This document shows, in pieces, positions 55,900-64,000 of a stretch of 64,000 bases of DNA. Position numbers and translations under genes: made by a program. Positions within the stretch are counted from its first letter, which is position 1. Every line of letters starts with the position of its first letter. Source of the stretch: Alteromonas mediterranea DE. Its GTDB lineage: Bacteria > Pseudomonadota > Gammaproteobacteria > Enterobacterales > Alteromonadaceae. The notes under the pieces are model-generated. The model was not told the DNA's origin, searched no databases, and saw only the letters and a list, made by a program, of their open reading frames with translations. The stretch is taken from positions 1,393,191-1,457,190 of the forward strand of contig NC_011138.3 in assembly GCF_000020585.3 (NCBI RefSeq), in the 5' to 3' direction.

Positions 55900-56340
55900 A
55901 TGGCGTATAAGAAGCCTGAATCTGCACTGGTAGTGTTGTTTGATCAACACTACCAAGTGCTGCTTTTACAGCGACAAGACGACCCCACCTTTTGGCAGTC
56001 GGTAACCGGCGCGTTAGAAGAGGGTGAGCTACCCATCGAAACCGCTTATCGCGAGGTGTGTGAAGAAATTGGTATTGATGCCAAAGCACACGGGTTTGTC
56101 CTTAACGACCACAAAAAACAAAATCAATATGAAATTCGTAGCCGTTGGCTACATCGCTACCCGCCAGGTACTGTGCATAACACAGAACACGTATTTTCCC
56201 TCCAGATAAACAGTGAACTACCCTTAATTTTGACTGAGCATTTGCAATATGAATGGGTGTCGAAAGAAGAAGCGTTAGCGCGTTTATGGTCCCCCTCCAA
56301 TAAAGAAGCGGTATCTTTGTTTGTACCGAGTGTGCCTTAA
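55900..56340 (+). CDS. nudB: Dihydroneopterin triphosphate diphosphatase NudB
   Basis: A 146-residue Nudix hydrolase with the Nudix box [22 protein letters not shown] near residues 37-58 and the substrate region [13 protein letters not shown] before it. NudB removes pyrophosphate from dihydroneopterin triphosphate in folate synthesis. It follows aspS by three bases and its TAA overlaps the ruvC ATG. In many relatives yebC lies between nudB and ruvC; it is absent here. Confidence 0.9.
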   Translation: MAYKKPESALVVLFDQHYQVLLLQRQDDPTFWQSVTGALEEGELPIETAYREVCEEIGIDAKAHGFVLNDHKKQNQYEIRSRWLHRYPPGTVHNTEHVFSLQINSELPLILTEHLQYEWVSKEEALARLWSPSNKEAVSLFVPSVP

Positions 56341-56858
56341 TGGTTATACTGGGTATAGATCCAGGTTCTCGGATTACAGGCTACGGTTTAATTGCGCGTA
56401 AGCAAGGTAAACTCGTGTATGTGGCTAGCGGTTGTATTCGCGTTGGTACGGCAGATTTGCCTTCTCGCCTTGCAAATATTTTTACCGGTGTTGGCGATAT
56501 TATTCGTCAATATAAACCCGACCAGTTTGCTATTGAGCAAGTATTTATGGCGAAAAACCCTGATTCAGCGCTAAAGCTTGGTCAGGCCAGAGGGGCCGCC
56601 ATTGTGGCAGCCACGCAAGCGCAACTTCCTGTTGCTGAATACAGCGCAAGGCAAATAAAGCAGTCGGTAGTTGGAAAAGGTGGCGCAGATAAAACACAAG
56701 TTCAGCATATGGTAAAGCACCTGTTGAATTTAAGTGGCACCCCACAAGCCGATGCCGCAGATGCCTTGGCCGTTGCCTTGTGTCATGCACATACCGAACA
56801 GAGCCTGATAAACATGGCAGGGCAAGCCCGAAAAACCGTTCGCGGCCGCTTGCGTTAA
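56340..56858 (+). CDS. ruvC: Holliday junction resolvase RuvC
   Basis: A 172-residue endonuclease that cuts four-way junctions. The acidic catalytic residues are visible in [14 protein letters not shown] (Asp 7), [13 protein letters not shown] (Glu near 67) and [14 protein letters not shown] (Asp pair near 140). Its ATG overlaps the nudB stop (TAATG), which suggests translational coupling. Confidence 0.95.
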   Translation: MVILGIDPGSRITGYGLIARKQGKLVYVASGCIRVGTADLPSRLANIFTGVGDIIRQYKPDQFAIEQVFMAKNPDSALKLGQARGAAIVAATQAQLPVAEYSARQIKQSVVGKGGADKTQVQHMVKHLLNLSGTPQADAADALAVALCHAHTEQSLINMAGQARKTVRGRLR

Positions 56859-56894
56859 CGCTGCCTAAAGCTAACGCTTTTACAGAGATAATTC

Positions 56895-57515
56895 ATGATA
56901 GGACGAATTCGCGGTACGTTGGCTGAAAAACAGCCACCAGAAATTCTTGTAGATGTGGCCGGTGTTGGCTACGAAATTCACATGCCTATGACGAGCTTTT
57001 ATCAGCTTCCAGCAGTGGGTGAAGAAGTCGTGGTATACACGCACTTTGTGGTTCGCGAAGACGCCCAACTGCTGTTTGGCTTTGCCGACAAAATGGAGCG
57101 AGGTTTATTTCGCGAGCTAATCAAAGCAAACGGTGTTGGTCCAAAACTTGGTTTGGCTATTTTATCCGGCATGTCGGCAGGTCAGTTCTTGGCAAGCGTG
57201 CAAAACGAAGATGTATCTGCGCTGGCGAGTTTACCCGGCATAGGTAAGAAAACGGCCGAGCGTTTAGTGGTAGAACTTAAAGACCGATTAGCTAAGTTTG
57301 GCAAAGCGCAGAGTATTGCTGTCCCGCCTCCGAGTGGCGACTTGTTATCGCCAAACACTATTGTTGAAGTTAACGACGCGCGGGAGGAAGCGCAAAGCGC
57401 ACTTATCGCGTTAGGTTATAAGCCCGCGCAGGCAAGTAAGTTAGTTGAAAGCGTTTATAGCGAGGGCATGGAAAGCGAAGCCCTTATTCGCGAAGCGCTA
57501 AAAGCGGCCATTTAA
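56895..57515 (+). CDS. ruvA: Holliday junction DNA helicase subunit RuvA
   Basis: A 206-residue junction-binding protein. The N-terminal OB fold ([20 protein letters not shown]) is followed by paired helix-hairpin-helix motifs ([36 protein letters not shown]) and a C-terminal domain that contacts RuvB ([20 protein letters not shown]). I see no convincing LexA box in the 36 bases before it. Confidence 0.95.
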   Translation: MIGRIRGTLAEKQPPEILVDVAGVGYEIHMPMTSFYQLPAVGEEVVVYTHFVVREDAQLLFGFADKMERGLFRELIKANGVGPKLGLAILSGMSAGQFLASVQNEDVSALASLPGIGKKTAERLVVELKDRLAKFGKAQSIAVPPPSGDLLSPNTIVEVNDAREEAQSALIALGYKPAQASKLVESVYSEGMESEALIREALKAAI

Positions 57516-57583
57516 TGGCGCACAGTGAAGGTGGCTATATCGAGAAAGGTCACTTTCGAATTACCGTTTAAAGTAGAACTATC

Positions 57584-58588
57584 ATGATTGAAGCCGACAG
57601 ACTGATTACGCCTGAAGCCAGTACCGAAGATGAAGTTATCGATCGCGCCATTCGCCCTAAGATGTTGGAAGACTACACGGGCCAGCCTCATGTTTGTGAG
57701 CAAATGGAAATATTTATTCAGGCTGCGCGCAATCGCGACGATGCCCTCGATCATTTGCTTATCTTTGGACCGCCGGGCCTAGGTAAAACCACGCTTGCTA
57801 ACATTGTAGCTAATGAAATGGGCGTGAATATTAAAACCACTTCTGGCCCTGTGCTCGAAAAAGCGGGCGACCTTGCAGCGCTGCTTACCAACCTCGAACG
57901 TAACGATGTATTGTTTATTGATGAAATACACCGTTTAAGCCCGGTAGTAGAGGAAATACTCTATCCGGCTATGGAAGACTATCAGCTTGATATCATGATA
58001 GGCGAAGGACCGGCGGCCCGTTCTATTAAATTAGATTTGCCGCCTTTTACTTTGGTGGGGGCAACCACGCGCGCAGGCTCGTTAACGTCGCCATTGCGCG
58101 ACCGTTTCGGTATTGTGCAACGCTTAGAGTTTTACAATGTTAAAGACCTCACCAGCATTGTTGCAAGAAGTGCAAGTTATCTAAACTTAGAAATGAACGA
58201 GGAGGGGGCGCAAGAAGTTGCTCGTCGTTCACGGGGTACCCCACGTATTGCCAACCGTTTACTGCGCCGTGTTCGCGACTATGCCGAAATAAAATCTGAC
58301 GGTACCGTGGGCGCTGAAACTGCAGCAAAAGCCTTAGACATGCTTGATGTAGACAAAGAAGGATTTGATTACATGGACCGCAAATTGCTTAGTGCTATTA
58401 TCGAGAAATTCGATGGGGGTCCAGTAGGCTTAGATAATTTAGCGGCAGCCATTGGTGAAGAAAAAGAAACGATTGAAGACGTGATAGAACCTTTCCTTAT
58501 TCAGCAAGGGTTTCTTCAGCGCACACCGCGCGGTCGCATAGTGTCTCAGCGCGCCTATCTTCATTTTGGTTTCACACCGTCTGAATAG
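57584..58588 (+). CDS. ruvB: Holliday junction branch-migration ATPase RuvB
   Basis: A 334-residue AAA+ motor. Walker A is [12 protein letters not shown] near 60, Walker [10 protein letters not shown] near 108, sensor region [19 protein letters not shown] near 155, with the arginine finger in [18 protein letters not shown]. The C-terminal winged helix ends in [14 protein letters not shown]. It is the last gene of the ruvCAB group and has its own terminator. Confidence 0.97.
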   Translation: MIEADRLITPEASTEDEVIDRAIRPKMLEDYTGQPHVCEQMEIFIQAARNRDDALDHLLIFGPPGLGKTTLANIVANEMGVNIKTTSGPVLEKAGDLAALLTNLERNDVLFIDEIHRLSPVVEEILYPAMEDYQLDIMIGEGPAARSIKLDLPPFTLVGATTRAGSLTSPLRDRFGIVQRLEFYNVKDLTSIVARSASYLNLEMNEEGAQEVARRSRGTPRIANRLLRRVRDYAEIKSDGTVGAETAAKALDMLDVDKEGFDYMDRKLLSAIIEKFDGGPVGLDNLAAAIGEEKETIEDVIEPFLIQQGFLQRTPRGRIVSQRAYLHFGFTPSE

Positions 58589-58626
58589 CTTCTAATCCCA
58601 GATTAAACGTGAAGACGTTCATCTTT

Positions 58627-58658
58627 TAAGCCTAGCTGGATTGCTGGGCTTTTTTTGG
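58627..58658 (+). terminator. Terminator of ruvCAB
   Basis: AAGCCTAGC and GCTGGGCTT pair with one G-U around a six-base loop, followed by seven T, 38 bases after the ruvB stop. Confidence 0.85.
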
Positions 58659-58753
58659 TATGGCCTTGCTCAGGTTGCGTTGTTTTTGAATGTTTACTGA
58701 TGTGAATATCGAGAGTTAAGCGCAAGCGAAGTTCTCTTTAACGAATGCTGAGC

Positions 58754-58887
58754 AAAAAAAAGCCCGCTCAAGTGAGCGGGCTAAAACAACAAGTGTTGAA
58801 GGAAATAAATCCAGGGAACTCATGTCTAACAGGAGAAAAACTCTTGCATGACCGTGCTAAGCACCATCACGCTCTGTACGACTGATG
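58754..58887 (-). ncRNA. Candidate small RNA of about 130 nt
   Basis: On the minus strand a perfect TATAAT (58899-58894) with a TTG-containing -35 box 16 bases away is followed about 130 bases later by AGCCCGCTCA-AG-TGAGCGGGCT and eight T, a textbook Rho-independent terminator. No gene on this strand needs that terminator, and no reading frame with a ribosome-binding site lies between. The transcript would be mostly unpaired in its middle (including AAGAGTTTTTCTCC and TTCCCTGG), as in Hfq-dependent regulators. I do not recognise a named family. Confidence 0.65.
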
Positions 58888-58893
58888 CTGTGC

Positions 58894-58921
58894 ATTATAG
58901 GGAGCACAGAAAAAAGCACAA
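58894..58921 (-). promoter_or_regulatory. Promoter of the candidate small RNA
   Basis: On the minus strand TTGTGC, 16 bases, TATAAT. The -10 box is perfect; the -35 box keeps TTG only. Confidence 0.6.
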
Positions 58922-59107
58922 TTGAGTAAAATTGTTGTTTTTCATTAGAAAAACTAATGTGTTAATTGCGTGTTTAATATTGGTATACTTTTGATTAAGG
59001 GTAAGCTTTGATAGGGGTGTGGCTCTGTTTTGTTCTGCATTTTATCGCGCAAAATAGTTGGTTTACCCTCCGTTTGGATTATTTAATTTTAAGGTGAAGG
59101 AATAGTT

Positions 59108-59506
59108 ATGCATTTACATCAGGTAAGAGTGTATTACGAAGATACCGACGCAGGCGGTATTGTGTATTATGCGAATTACCTTAAGTTTATGGAGCGAGCC
59201 CGAACTGAGTGGCTTCGCGGGCTCGGGTACGAGCAGGATACACTAATGGAACAATCCATCGCTTTCGTCGTCAAACACGTTGAAATGCATAACTATGCGC
59301 CAGCACGGTTTAATCAGCTGTTGAGTATTGAAACTCGCGTTGTAGAATTGAAAGGCGCTAGTATGACGTTTCAACAAATTATTAAAAATGAACAAGGCGT
59401 TACATTGGTATCTGGAGATATTAAGGTTGCCTGCGTCGATTTGGCTGTTATGAAGCCGAAAAGATTACCACGTACTTTGTTAGGGGAAATTTCGCGTGTC
59501 ATCTGA
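59108..59506 (+). CDS. ybgC: Tol-Pal-associated acyl-CoA thioesterase YbgC
   Basis: A 132-residue hotdog-fold thioesterase. The active-site segment [20 protein letters not shown] carries the catalytic Asp near residue 16. It acts on acyl-CoA or acyl-ACP and is linked to phospholipid metabolism. It heads the Tol-Pal operon and overlaps tolQ by 11 bases. Confidence 0.94.
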   Translation: MHLHQVRVYYEDTDAGGIVYYANYLKFMERARTEWLRGLGYEQDTLMEQSIAFVVKHVEMHNYAPARFNQLLSIETRVVELKGASMTFQQIIKNEQGVTLVSGDIKVACVDLAVMKPKRLPRTLLGEISRVI

Positions 59507-60185
59507 TCTCACTTTTATTGGCTTGTTTTTACAAGCGAGCTTTATTGTTCAATTGGTTATGCTTTTACTATTAAGCGTGTCTGTAGCCTCATGGACATTT
59601 ATCTTTCAACGCAGCAAGGCGCTCTCAGCTGCACGTAACGAGATGCGTCAGTTTGAAGACAAGTTTTGGTCAGGCGCGGATCTCAACCGCCTTTATCAAG
59701 AATTATCAGCACGAAACAACCTAACTGGAATGGGGAGTATTTTCTGTTCTGGCTTTAAAGAGTTTGTTCGTCTTCGCAAATCAAATACTGCCACCAACGG
59801 TATTGTAGATGGAACATACCGTGCTATGCGTGTTTCTATGTCTCGTCAGGTTGAAGAACTAGAAAGCCGCCTCCCGTTTTTGGCTACTGCTGGTTCTATT
59901 AGTCCATATATCGGGTTGTTTGGAACGGTGTGGGGCATCATGAACGCGTTCATAGCGCTAGGTGAAGTACAACAAGCCACATTAGCTATGGTAGCACCAG
60001 GTATTGCAGAGGCATTGATTGCAACCGCAATAGGTTTATTTGCTGCGATTCCAGCGGTTATTGCTTACAACCGCTTTAGTCACCAAGTTGAAAAGCTAGA
60101 AAATAGCTATGGCAACTTTATGGAAGAGTTCTCAGCGATTCTTCACCGCCAAGCGGTTGCTGCGCAAGCACAACAACAAGCCTAA
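59496..60185 (+). CDS. tolQ: Tol-Pal proton channel subunit TolQ
   Basis: A 229-residue inner-membrane protein of the ExbB/MotA family with three transmembrane helices (about 16-36, 135-155, 168-190). The motif [20 protein letters not shown] covers helix 2. With TolR it uses the proton gradient to energise TolA. It starts at a GTG inside ybgC. Confidence 0.95.
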   Translation: MSSDLTFIGLFLQASFIVQLVMLLLLSVSVASWTFIFQRSKALSAARNEMRQFEDKFWSGADLNRLYQELSARNNLTGMGSIFCSGFKEFVRLRKSNTATNGIVDGTYRAMRVSMSRQVEELESRLPFLATAGSISPYIGLFGTVWGIMNAFIALGEVQQATLAMVAPGIAEALIATAIGLFAAIPAVIAYNRFSHQVEKLENSYGNFMEEFSAILHRQAVAAQAQQQA

Positions 60186-60214
60186 GCGTTTACATTCCAA
60201 ACGGAGGACTTGTT

Positions 60215-60634
60215 ATGTATGTAAGAAAACGCCGCAGACCGGTATCAGAGATAAATGTAGTACCTTACATCGACGTTATGTTGGTGCTGCTTATCATCTT
60301 TATGGTAACGGCGCCGCTTATTTCTCAAGGGGTAAAAGTTGATTTGCCTAAGGCGAGCGCTAACCCTATTGAACAGGAAGATAACCCACCTATTATTGCC
60401 TCGGTCGATGTGAAAGGTCGCTATTTCCTGAACGTGGGAGACGACCAAGAATCGCCCATAAGCCAAGATGAACTAGGTGCAATTGTTAAGGCTCAACTCA
60501 CTAAAGAGCCGAACACGCCGGTGGTAGTGAAAGGCGATGGGCAAGTGGCGTACAACGAAGTAATACAGTTAATGGTATTGTTACAGCAAGCGGGCGTGCC
60601 TTCGGTAGGGTTAATGACCGATCCCGTTGAGTAA
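60215..60634 (+). CDS. tolR: Tol-Pal proton channel subunit TolR
   Basis: A 139-residue ExbD-family protein with one transmembrane helix (about 18-38, VVPYIDVMLVLLIIFMVTAP) containing the essential Asp, followed by a periplasmic domain. GGAGG precedes the ATG by eight bases. Confidence 0.95.
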   Translation: MYVRKRRRPVSEINVVPYIDVMLVLLIIFMVTAPLISQGVKVDLPKASANPIEQEDNPPIIASVDVKGRYFLNVGDDQESPISQDELGAIVKAQLTKEPNTPVVVKGDGQVAYNEVIQLMVLLQQAGVPSVGLMTDPVE

Positions 60635-60641
60635 TATAGAT

Positions 60642-61523
60642 ATGACCAAACCAGAAGTGTCGAACAGCACTGAGACTAAAAAGGCGTCTTCAAAAGATGA
60701 CGGGAGCGCGGGGGTGAAACACAAAGGTAACAAAGCAAGTAAAATAACCCCTGAGCAACTTGGTTTGTATAAGTCGTTAGGACTGCATGCAATTATTGCT
60801 GCAGTGTTGCTTATTAGCGTCAGTTTCTCGCCGGAACCGCTCCCTAATGCGCCTTCTAATGCACCTGTTATAGAGGCTACCTTTATTGATGCGCAAGCGA
60901 TAGCCGACCAGAAAAAGGCCCAAGCACAAGCCGAAGCGCAGGCGCGGGCCGAAGAGCGAGAGAAGCAAAGGAAAGCACAAGCGGCTGCTGAGAAGAAACG
61001 TCAACAACAGCTAGCAGCCAAGCGTGCTCGCGAAAAGCGAGAAGCTAAGGCCGCCGAAGCGAAGAGGCAAAAAGAGTTAGAGCGCCTTGCCGCGCAAAAG
61101 GAACAAGCGCGCAAAGAGCGGGAGGCTAAAGCCAAAGCTGAGGCTGAACGTAAGAAGAAAGAAGCGGCCGAACGTGCTGAAATGGAAAGGATCATGCAAG
61201 AGCAGCTAGCACAAGAGCAAGCGGCTCAGCAAGAACGCAGGCGAAAACAGGTACTGACTGAAGTAGAACGCTATACGGCGCTTATTCAGCAAACCATTAA
61301 ACGCAATCTGTATTCTGACGACAGCTATAAAGGTAAAACCTGTCGCTTGAATATTCGGTTAGCGACAACGGGGTTTGTAACTAGCATTCGTGTGCTTGGC
61401 GGTAACGATGCGTTGTGCAGAGCGGCCGAAAGTGCCGTACGCCGTGCAGAAAAGCTACCTGTGTCAGATGCGCCAGACGTTTACGAGCAGTTAAAAGACA
61501 TTACTTTAAAAGTGGAACTATAG
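60642..61523 (+). CDS. tolA: Envelope-spanning protein TolA
   Basis: A 293-residue protein with a charged N-terminus, one membrane helix ([18 protein letters not shown], near 48-65), a long Ala/Lys/Glu-rich helix (about 90-205) and a compact C-terminal domain ([20 protein letters not shown] onward, with paired Cys in KTCRL and ALCRA). It bridges the inner membrane to TolB/Pal. The ATG at 60642 (MTKPEVSN) is favoured over a TTG at 60627 that overlaps tolR; neither has a strong ribosome-binding site. Confidence 0.92.
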   Translation: MTKPEVSNSTETKKASSKDDGSAGVKHKGNKASKITPEQLGLYKSLGLHAIIAAVLLISVSFSPEPLPNAPSNAPVIEATFIDAQAIADQKKAQAQAEAQARAEEREKQRKAQAAAEKKRQQQLAAKRAREKREAKAAEAKRQKELERLAAQKEQARKEREAKAKAEAERKKKEAAERAEMERIMQEQLAQEQAAQQERRRKQVLTEVERYTALIQQTIKRNLYSDDSYKGKTCRLNIRLATTGFVTSIRVLGGNDALCRAAESAVRRAEKLPVSDAPDVYEQLKDITLKVEL

Positions 61524-61527
61524 TGGT

Positions 61528-62883
61528 ATGAAAAAACTAGGTTTATGGATAGCGCTTATTACGATGGCATTTAGTGCCAACGTGTCTGCATCCTTAGAAA
61601 TTGTGATAACCGAGGGCGTTGATAGTGCTCGCCCCATCGGTGTTGTGCCATTTAAATGGAAAGGGCAGGGCAGTATGCCCGGCGATATTTCAAAAGTGGT
61701 GATGGCCGATTTAATGCGAAGCGGGAAGTTTAACCCGGTATCTGTCGACAAGATGCCACAGTTTCCTGAAACCGCAGAGCAAGTGTCTTACACCGCGTGG
61801 GCGACACTAGGTGTAGATACAGTATTAGTAGGTAGTATCGAACCTCAGGGCGGCGATCGTTTCCTTGTATCTTACGAACTAATTGATGTGCTTAAAGGCC
61901 AAGTAGACAACGGCCAAGCCAAAGTGCTTAAAAACGGAAGCCTAGTATCAAGTAACAACCATGTTCTTGCTGCCCGCCAAGCCGTGATTAACGGTCGCGA
62001 TTTTCGCCAGTATGCGCACCGAATTAGCGACATAGTGTACGAAAAGCTTACTGGCGTGCGTGGCGCGTTTCTTACCAAAATAGCGTACGTTATTGTTCGC
62101 GACCGCGATACGGTAGAAAAGCCGTATCAATTAGTGATTGCCGACTATGATGGTGAAAACGAAACCCGTCTGTTGTCTTCGCCTGAGCCGCTCATGTCGC
62201 CAGTGTGGTCGCCAGATGGTGAGAAGCTGGCCTACGTGAGCTTTGAGAACCGCAGACCGCAAATTTTCATCCAGGATATATACACCAGTGAACGTACGCG
62301 CATTACTGACTTTCCAGGAATAAACAGTAGCCCTACATTCTCGCCAGATGGCAAGCAACTTGCTATGGTTTTATCGAAAGATGGAAACCCTGAACTCTAT
62401 GTGATGGACTTAGCGACGAAAAACCTTCGTCGAATTACACGCAATAGAGCGATTGACACGGAGCCTGCATGGCTACCCGATGGCAGCGGTTTAATATTTA
62501 GCTCGGAACGGGGTGGTAAACCCCAGATATATAGCGTAAATTTAAATTCTGGGAAAGTAAGGCGAGTTACCTTTGTCGGGGAACAGAACCTTGGCGGCAC
62601 GCTATCCCCAGACGGTAAGCAAATGATTATGGTTAACCAAACTAATGGGAACTATCATATTGCTAAGCAGTCTTTGGATGGAGGTTCACCACAAGTACTG
62701 ACACGGACGTACTTAGATGAATCGCCTAGCGTAGCGCCGAACGGAAGCATGATTATATACAGCACCCTTCATGAGGGCACCCAAGTGTTGTCGTTGGTTT
62801 CTCTTGATGGGCGTTTTAAAGCTAGGTTACCAGCAGCCAATGGGCAAGTTAAATCGCCAAGTTGGTCACCATTTTTGTTCTAA
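61528..62883 (+). CDS. tolB: Tol-Pal periplasmic propeller protein TolB
   Basis: A 451-residue protein with a signal peptide ([20 protein letters not shown], cleavage near 22), an N-terminal alpha/beta domain and a six-bladed WD40-like propeller whose blades repeat the motif [59 protein letters not shown]. The propeller binds Pal and colicins. It follows tolA by four bases. Confidence 0.96.
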   Translation: MKKLGLWIALITMAFSANVSASLEIVITEGVDSARPIGVVPFKWKGQGSMPGDISKVVMADLMRSGKFNPVSVDKMPQFPETAEQVSYTAWATLGVDTVLVGSIEPQGGDRFLVSYELIDVLKGQVDNGQAKVLKNGSLVSSNNHVLAARQAVINGRDFRQYAHRISDIVYEKLTGVRGAFLTKIAYVIVRDRDTVEKPYQLVIADYDGENETRLLSSPEPLMSPVWSPDGEKLAYVSFENRRPQIFIQDIYTSERTRITDFPGINSSPTFSPDGKQLAMVLSKDGNPELYVMDLATKNLRRITRNRAIDTEPAWLPDGSGLIFSSERGGKPQIYSVNLNSGKVRRVTFVGEQNLGGTLSPDGKQMIMVNQTNGNYHIAKQSLDGGSPQVLTRTYLDESPSVAPNGSMIIYSTLHEGTQVLSLVSLDGRFKARLPAANGQVKSPSWSPFLF

Positions 62884-62923
62884 CAATTTAACGACTAAAC
62901 AATAAAATTTAAGGATTAGTAGG

Positions 62924-63489
62924 ATGCAAATGAATAAAGTGATGAAGAGCTTCATTATCGCATTGCCAGTAGTGACAATGATGGCATGTTCTTCAGGCCC
63001 TAGCGAAGAAGAGTTGGCAGCAGAGCGTAATCGCCTAGCACAAGAACAGGCAGCAGCTGAAGCAGAAGCGCGCGAAGCAGAAGCGCAACGCGTTAAAGCA
63101 GAAGCGGCTCAGCGCATGCAGCGTCAAGAAGAAATGGTTCAGCAAGAAATGGAAGCGCTGAAAAACGAACAAACCGTTTACTTTGACTTTGACCGCGCAA
63201 GCATCAAGCCAGAGTTCCAGCGTATTCTAGACAAGCACGCGACGTTCTTGGTGAAAAACCCAAGCATGAAGGTAACCATTGAAGGTCATACTGACAGCCG
63301 TGGTACGCCAGAGTACAACATCGCGCTTGGCGAGCGTCGTGCACAGTCTGTTGAAACTTACCTACTTAATGCTGGCGTAAGCAGCAGCCAAGTAACAGTA
63401 GTTTCATACGGTGAAGAAAAACCAGCAGTGATGGGTTCTACTGAGTACGCATTGCTCAAAACCGTCGCGGAGTGGTTGTATACCGCTAA
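62924..63489 (+). pseudogene. pal: Peptidoglycan-associated lipoprotein Pal, frameshifted near its end
   Basis: Pal has a lipobox (VTMMAC), a long Ala/Glu/Gln helix and an OmpA-type peptidoglycan-binding domain (TVYFDFDRASIKPEFQRIL, TIEGHTDSRGTPEYNIALGE). At 63449-63454 the frame slips: as written the end reads EYALLKTVAEWLYTAND and stops at 63508. One added base gives AQNRRGVVVYR and a TAA at 63487-63489 that overlaps the cpoB ATG (TAATG), the expected Pal end. As written the protein loses the conserved NRR at its C-terminus. A sequence error is the likeliest explanation for such a conserved gene. Confidence 0.87.
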
Positions 63490-64000
63490 TGACTTTTCTA
63501 GCGAATAAGACATTAAAAATGGGCGTCACGTTAAGTGCCGCCCTTGCTGTTTCTACCGCATTTGCGCAAGCACCTGTGGTAGACGCCAACGGCGGCAGTG
63601 AATTAGAGCAGCGCATTGTAGTGCTTGAGCGTATTGTAAAAAGCCGTACTGAAATGCAGCATCGACTGCAAAGTCAGCTCGACAACATGCAAATGGAAGT
63701 TGACCAGCTGCGTGGTGCGGTAGAAGTGAACACTAACGAGCTTCAAAAAGTTCTAGAGCGTCAGCGTGAGCTTTATCTGGAAATAGATAAGCGCGTAGAA
63801 GCACTCAAGCAAAGCGGGGCACTACAAGGTAGTGCAATGCCTAGCGCGGGGGTAGATTCGGGCTCTGTGAGCTCTCCAGCCGCACCTACGCCTACGCAAG
63901 CGCCTCAAGCGGGTGAAGATGAAGCCTATGAAAATGCGGTGAATCTGATCCTTAAGTCGCGTGAGTACGATAAAGCCATTCCTGCGTTTCAATCTTTCAT
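63489..64000 (+). CDS. cpoB: Cell-division coordinator CpoB (YbgF), N-terminal part
   Basis: The first 170 codons of CpoB are in the window; the gene runs past the end. A signal peptide ends near AVSTAFAQA (about residue 26). A trimerising coiled coil follows (LEQRIVVLERIVKSRTEMQH, VDQLRGAVEVNTNELQKVLE), then a Pro/Ala/Ser linker and the start of the TPR domain (DEAYENAVNLILKSREYDKA). CpoB links the Tol system to septal PBP1B. The ATG overlaps the repaired pal stop. Confidence 0.87.
   Translation, partial: MTFLANKTLKMGVTLSAALAVSTAFAQAPVVDANGGSELEQRIVVLERIVKSRTEMQHRLQSQLDNMQMEVDQLRGAVEVNTNELQKVLERQRELYLEIDKRVEALKQSGALQGSAMPSAGVDSGSVSSPAAPTPTQAPQAGEDEAYENAVNLILKSREYDKAIPAFQSF

Larger units (their letters stand above)
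58589..59107. other. Intergenic region ruvB-ybgC with small RNA candidate
   Basis: This 519-base gap contains the ruvB terminator, a complete minus-strand transcription unit without a reading frame (58754-58921) and then the AT-rich upstream region of ybgC-tol. In that last part TATACT lies at about 58983, preceded by TTAATT 16 bases before, a weak candidate promoter for the Tol operon. No protein gene is visible. Confidence 0.6.

Noticed and set aside
56859..56894. LexA/SOS box before ruvA
   Set aside because: No CTGT-N8-ACAG pattern is present in the gap.
60900..61220. Long Ala/Lys/Glu/Arg-rich repetitive stretch that looks like a repeat array
   Set aside because: It is the normal helical middle domain of TolA; codons differ from unit to unit and there is no exact DNA repeat.

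Overview
The window is a typical chromosome segment of a marine gammaproteobacterium, most likely Alteromonas or a close Alteromonadales relative. I infer this from gene order and protein flavour: fadI-fadJ, corB-ypjD/ffh, rpsP-rimM-trmD-rplS, aroF-tyrA convergent with pheA, glrK-qseG-like-glrR, aspS-nudB-ruvCAB and ybgC-tolQRAB-pal-cpoB, together with several diguanylate cyclase/phosphodiesterase proteins. I see no tRNA, rRNA, CRISPR array, prophage or insertion sequence.

Layout. 1-2.3 kb: fatty-acid beta-oxidation (fadI end, fadJ). 2.4-13 kb: two very small secreted or membrane proteins, a 1518-residue propeller-PAS-GGDEF-EAL sensor, an M16 metallopeptidase, sixA, a 66-residue protein and a frameshifted corB. 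13-16 kb: ypjD and ffh, divergent. 16-18.6 kb: a collagen-repeat lipoprotein and a lipoprotein gene broken by a stop codon. 18.97-24.5 kb: a three-gene overlapping operon for an SMC-like/winged-helix/kleisin-like complex (a condensin of MksBEF/Wadjet type without its nuclease). 24.5-33.7 kb: a TerB protein, a lipoprotein hydrolase, an RND efflux pair, an ABC exporter, a DsbA/FrnE remnant and a small lipoprotein. 34-36 kb: ribosomal protein operon. 36-41.7 kb: a TRIC channel, a crotonase, then aromatic amino-acid synthesis with a TyrR-box-like site before aroF and a complete pheL leader/attenuator before pheA. 41.7-48 kb: signalling genes (broken double-receiver protein, yciH, STAS plus REC-PP2C-ATPase partner switch, TerB, GGDEF-EAL). 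48.3-52 kb: EF-hand protein and the glr two-component operon. 52-53 kb: a collapsed flagellin and a GAF protein with a lost start. 53-58.6 kb: yecE, aspS, nudB, ruvCAB. 58.6-59.1 kb: an intergenic region with a strong candidate small RNA on the minus strand. 59.1-64 kb: the Tol-Pal envelope operon, cut by the window end inside cpoB.

A recurring oddity is single-base loss of frame. corB, the DsbA/FrnE remnant, the double-receiver protein and pal each read through perfectly if one base is added back, and a lipoprotein and the flagellin carry in-frame stops. Because pal and corB are normally conserved, at least some of these are probably sequence errors; the flagellin and DsbA remnants look like true decay.

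The most interesting items for follow-up are the condensin-like operon, the small RNA candidate, the pheL attenuator peptide, the quasi-palindrome frameshift in corB and the collapsed flagellin.
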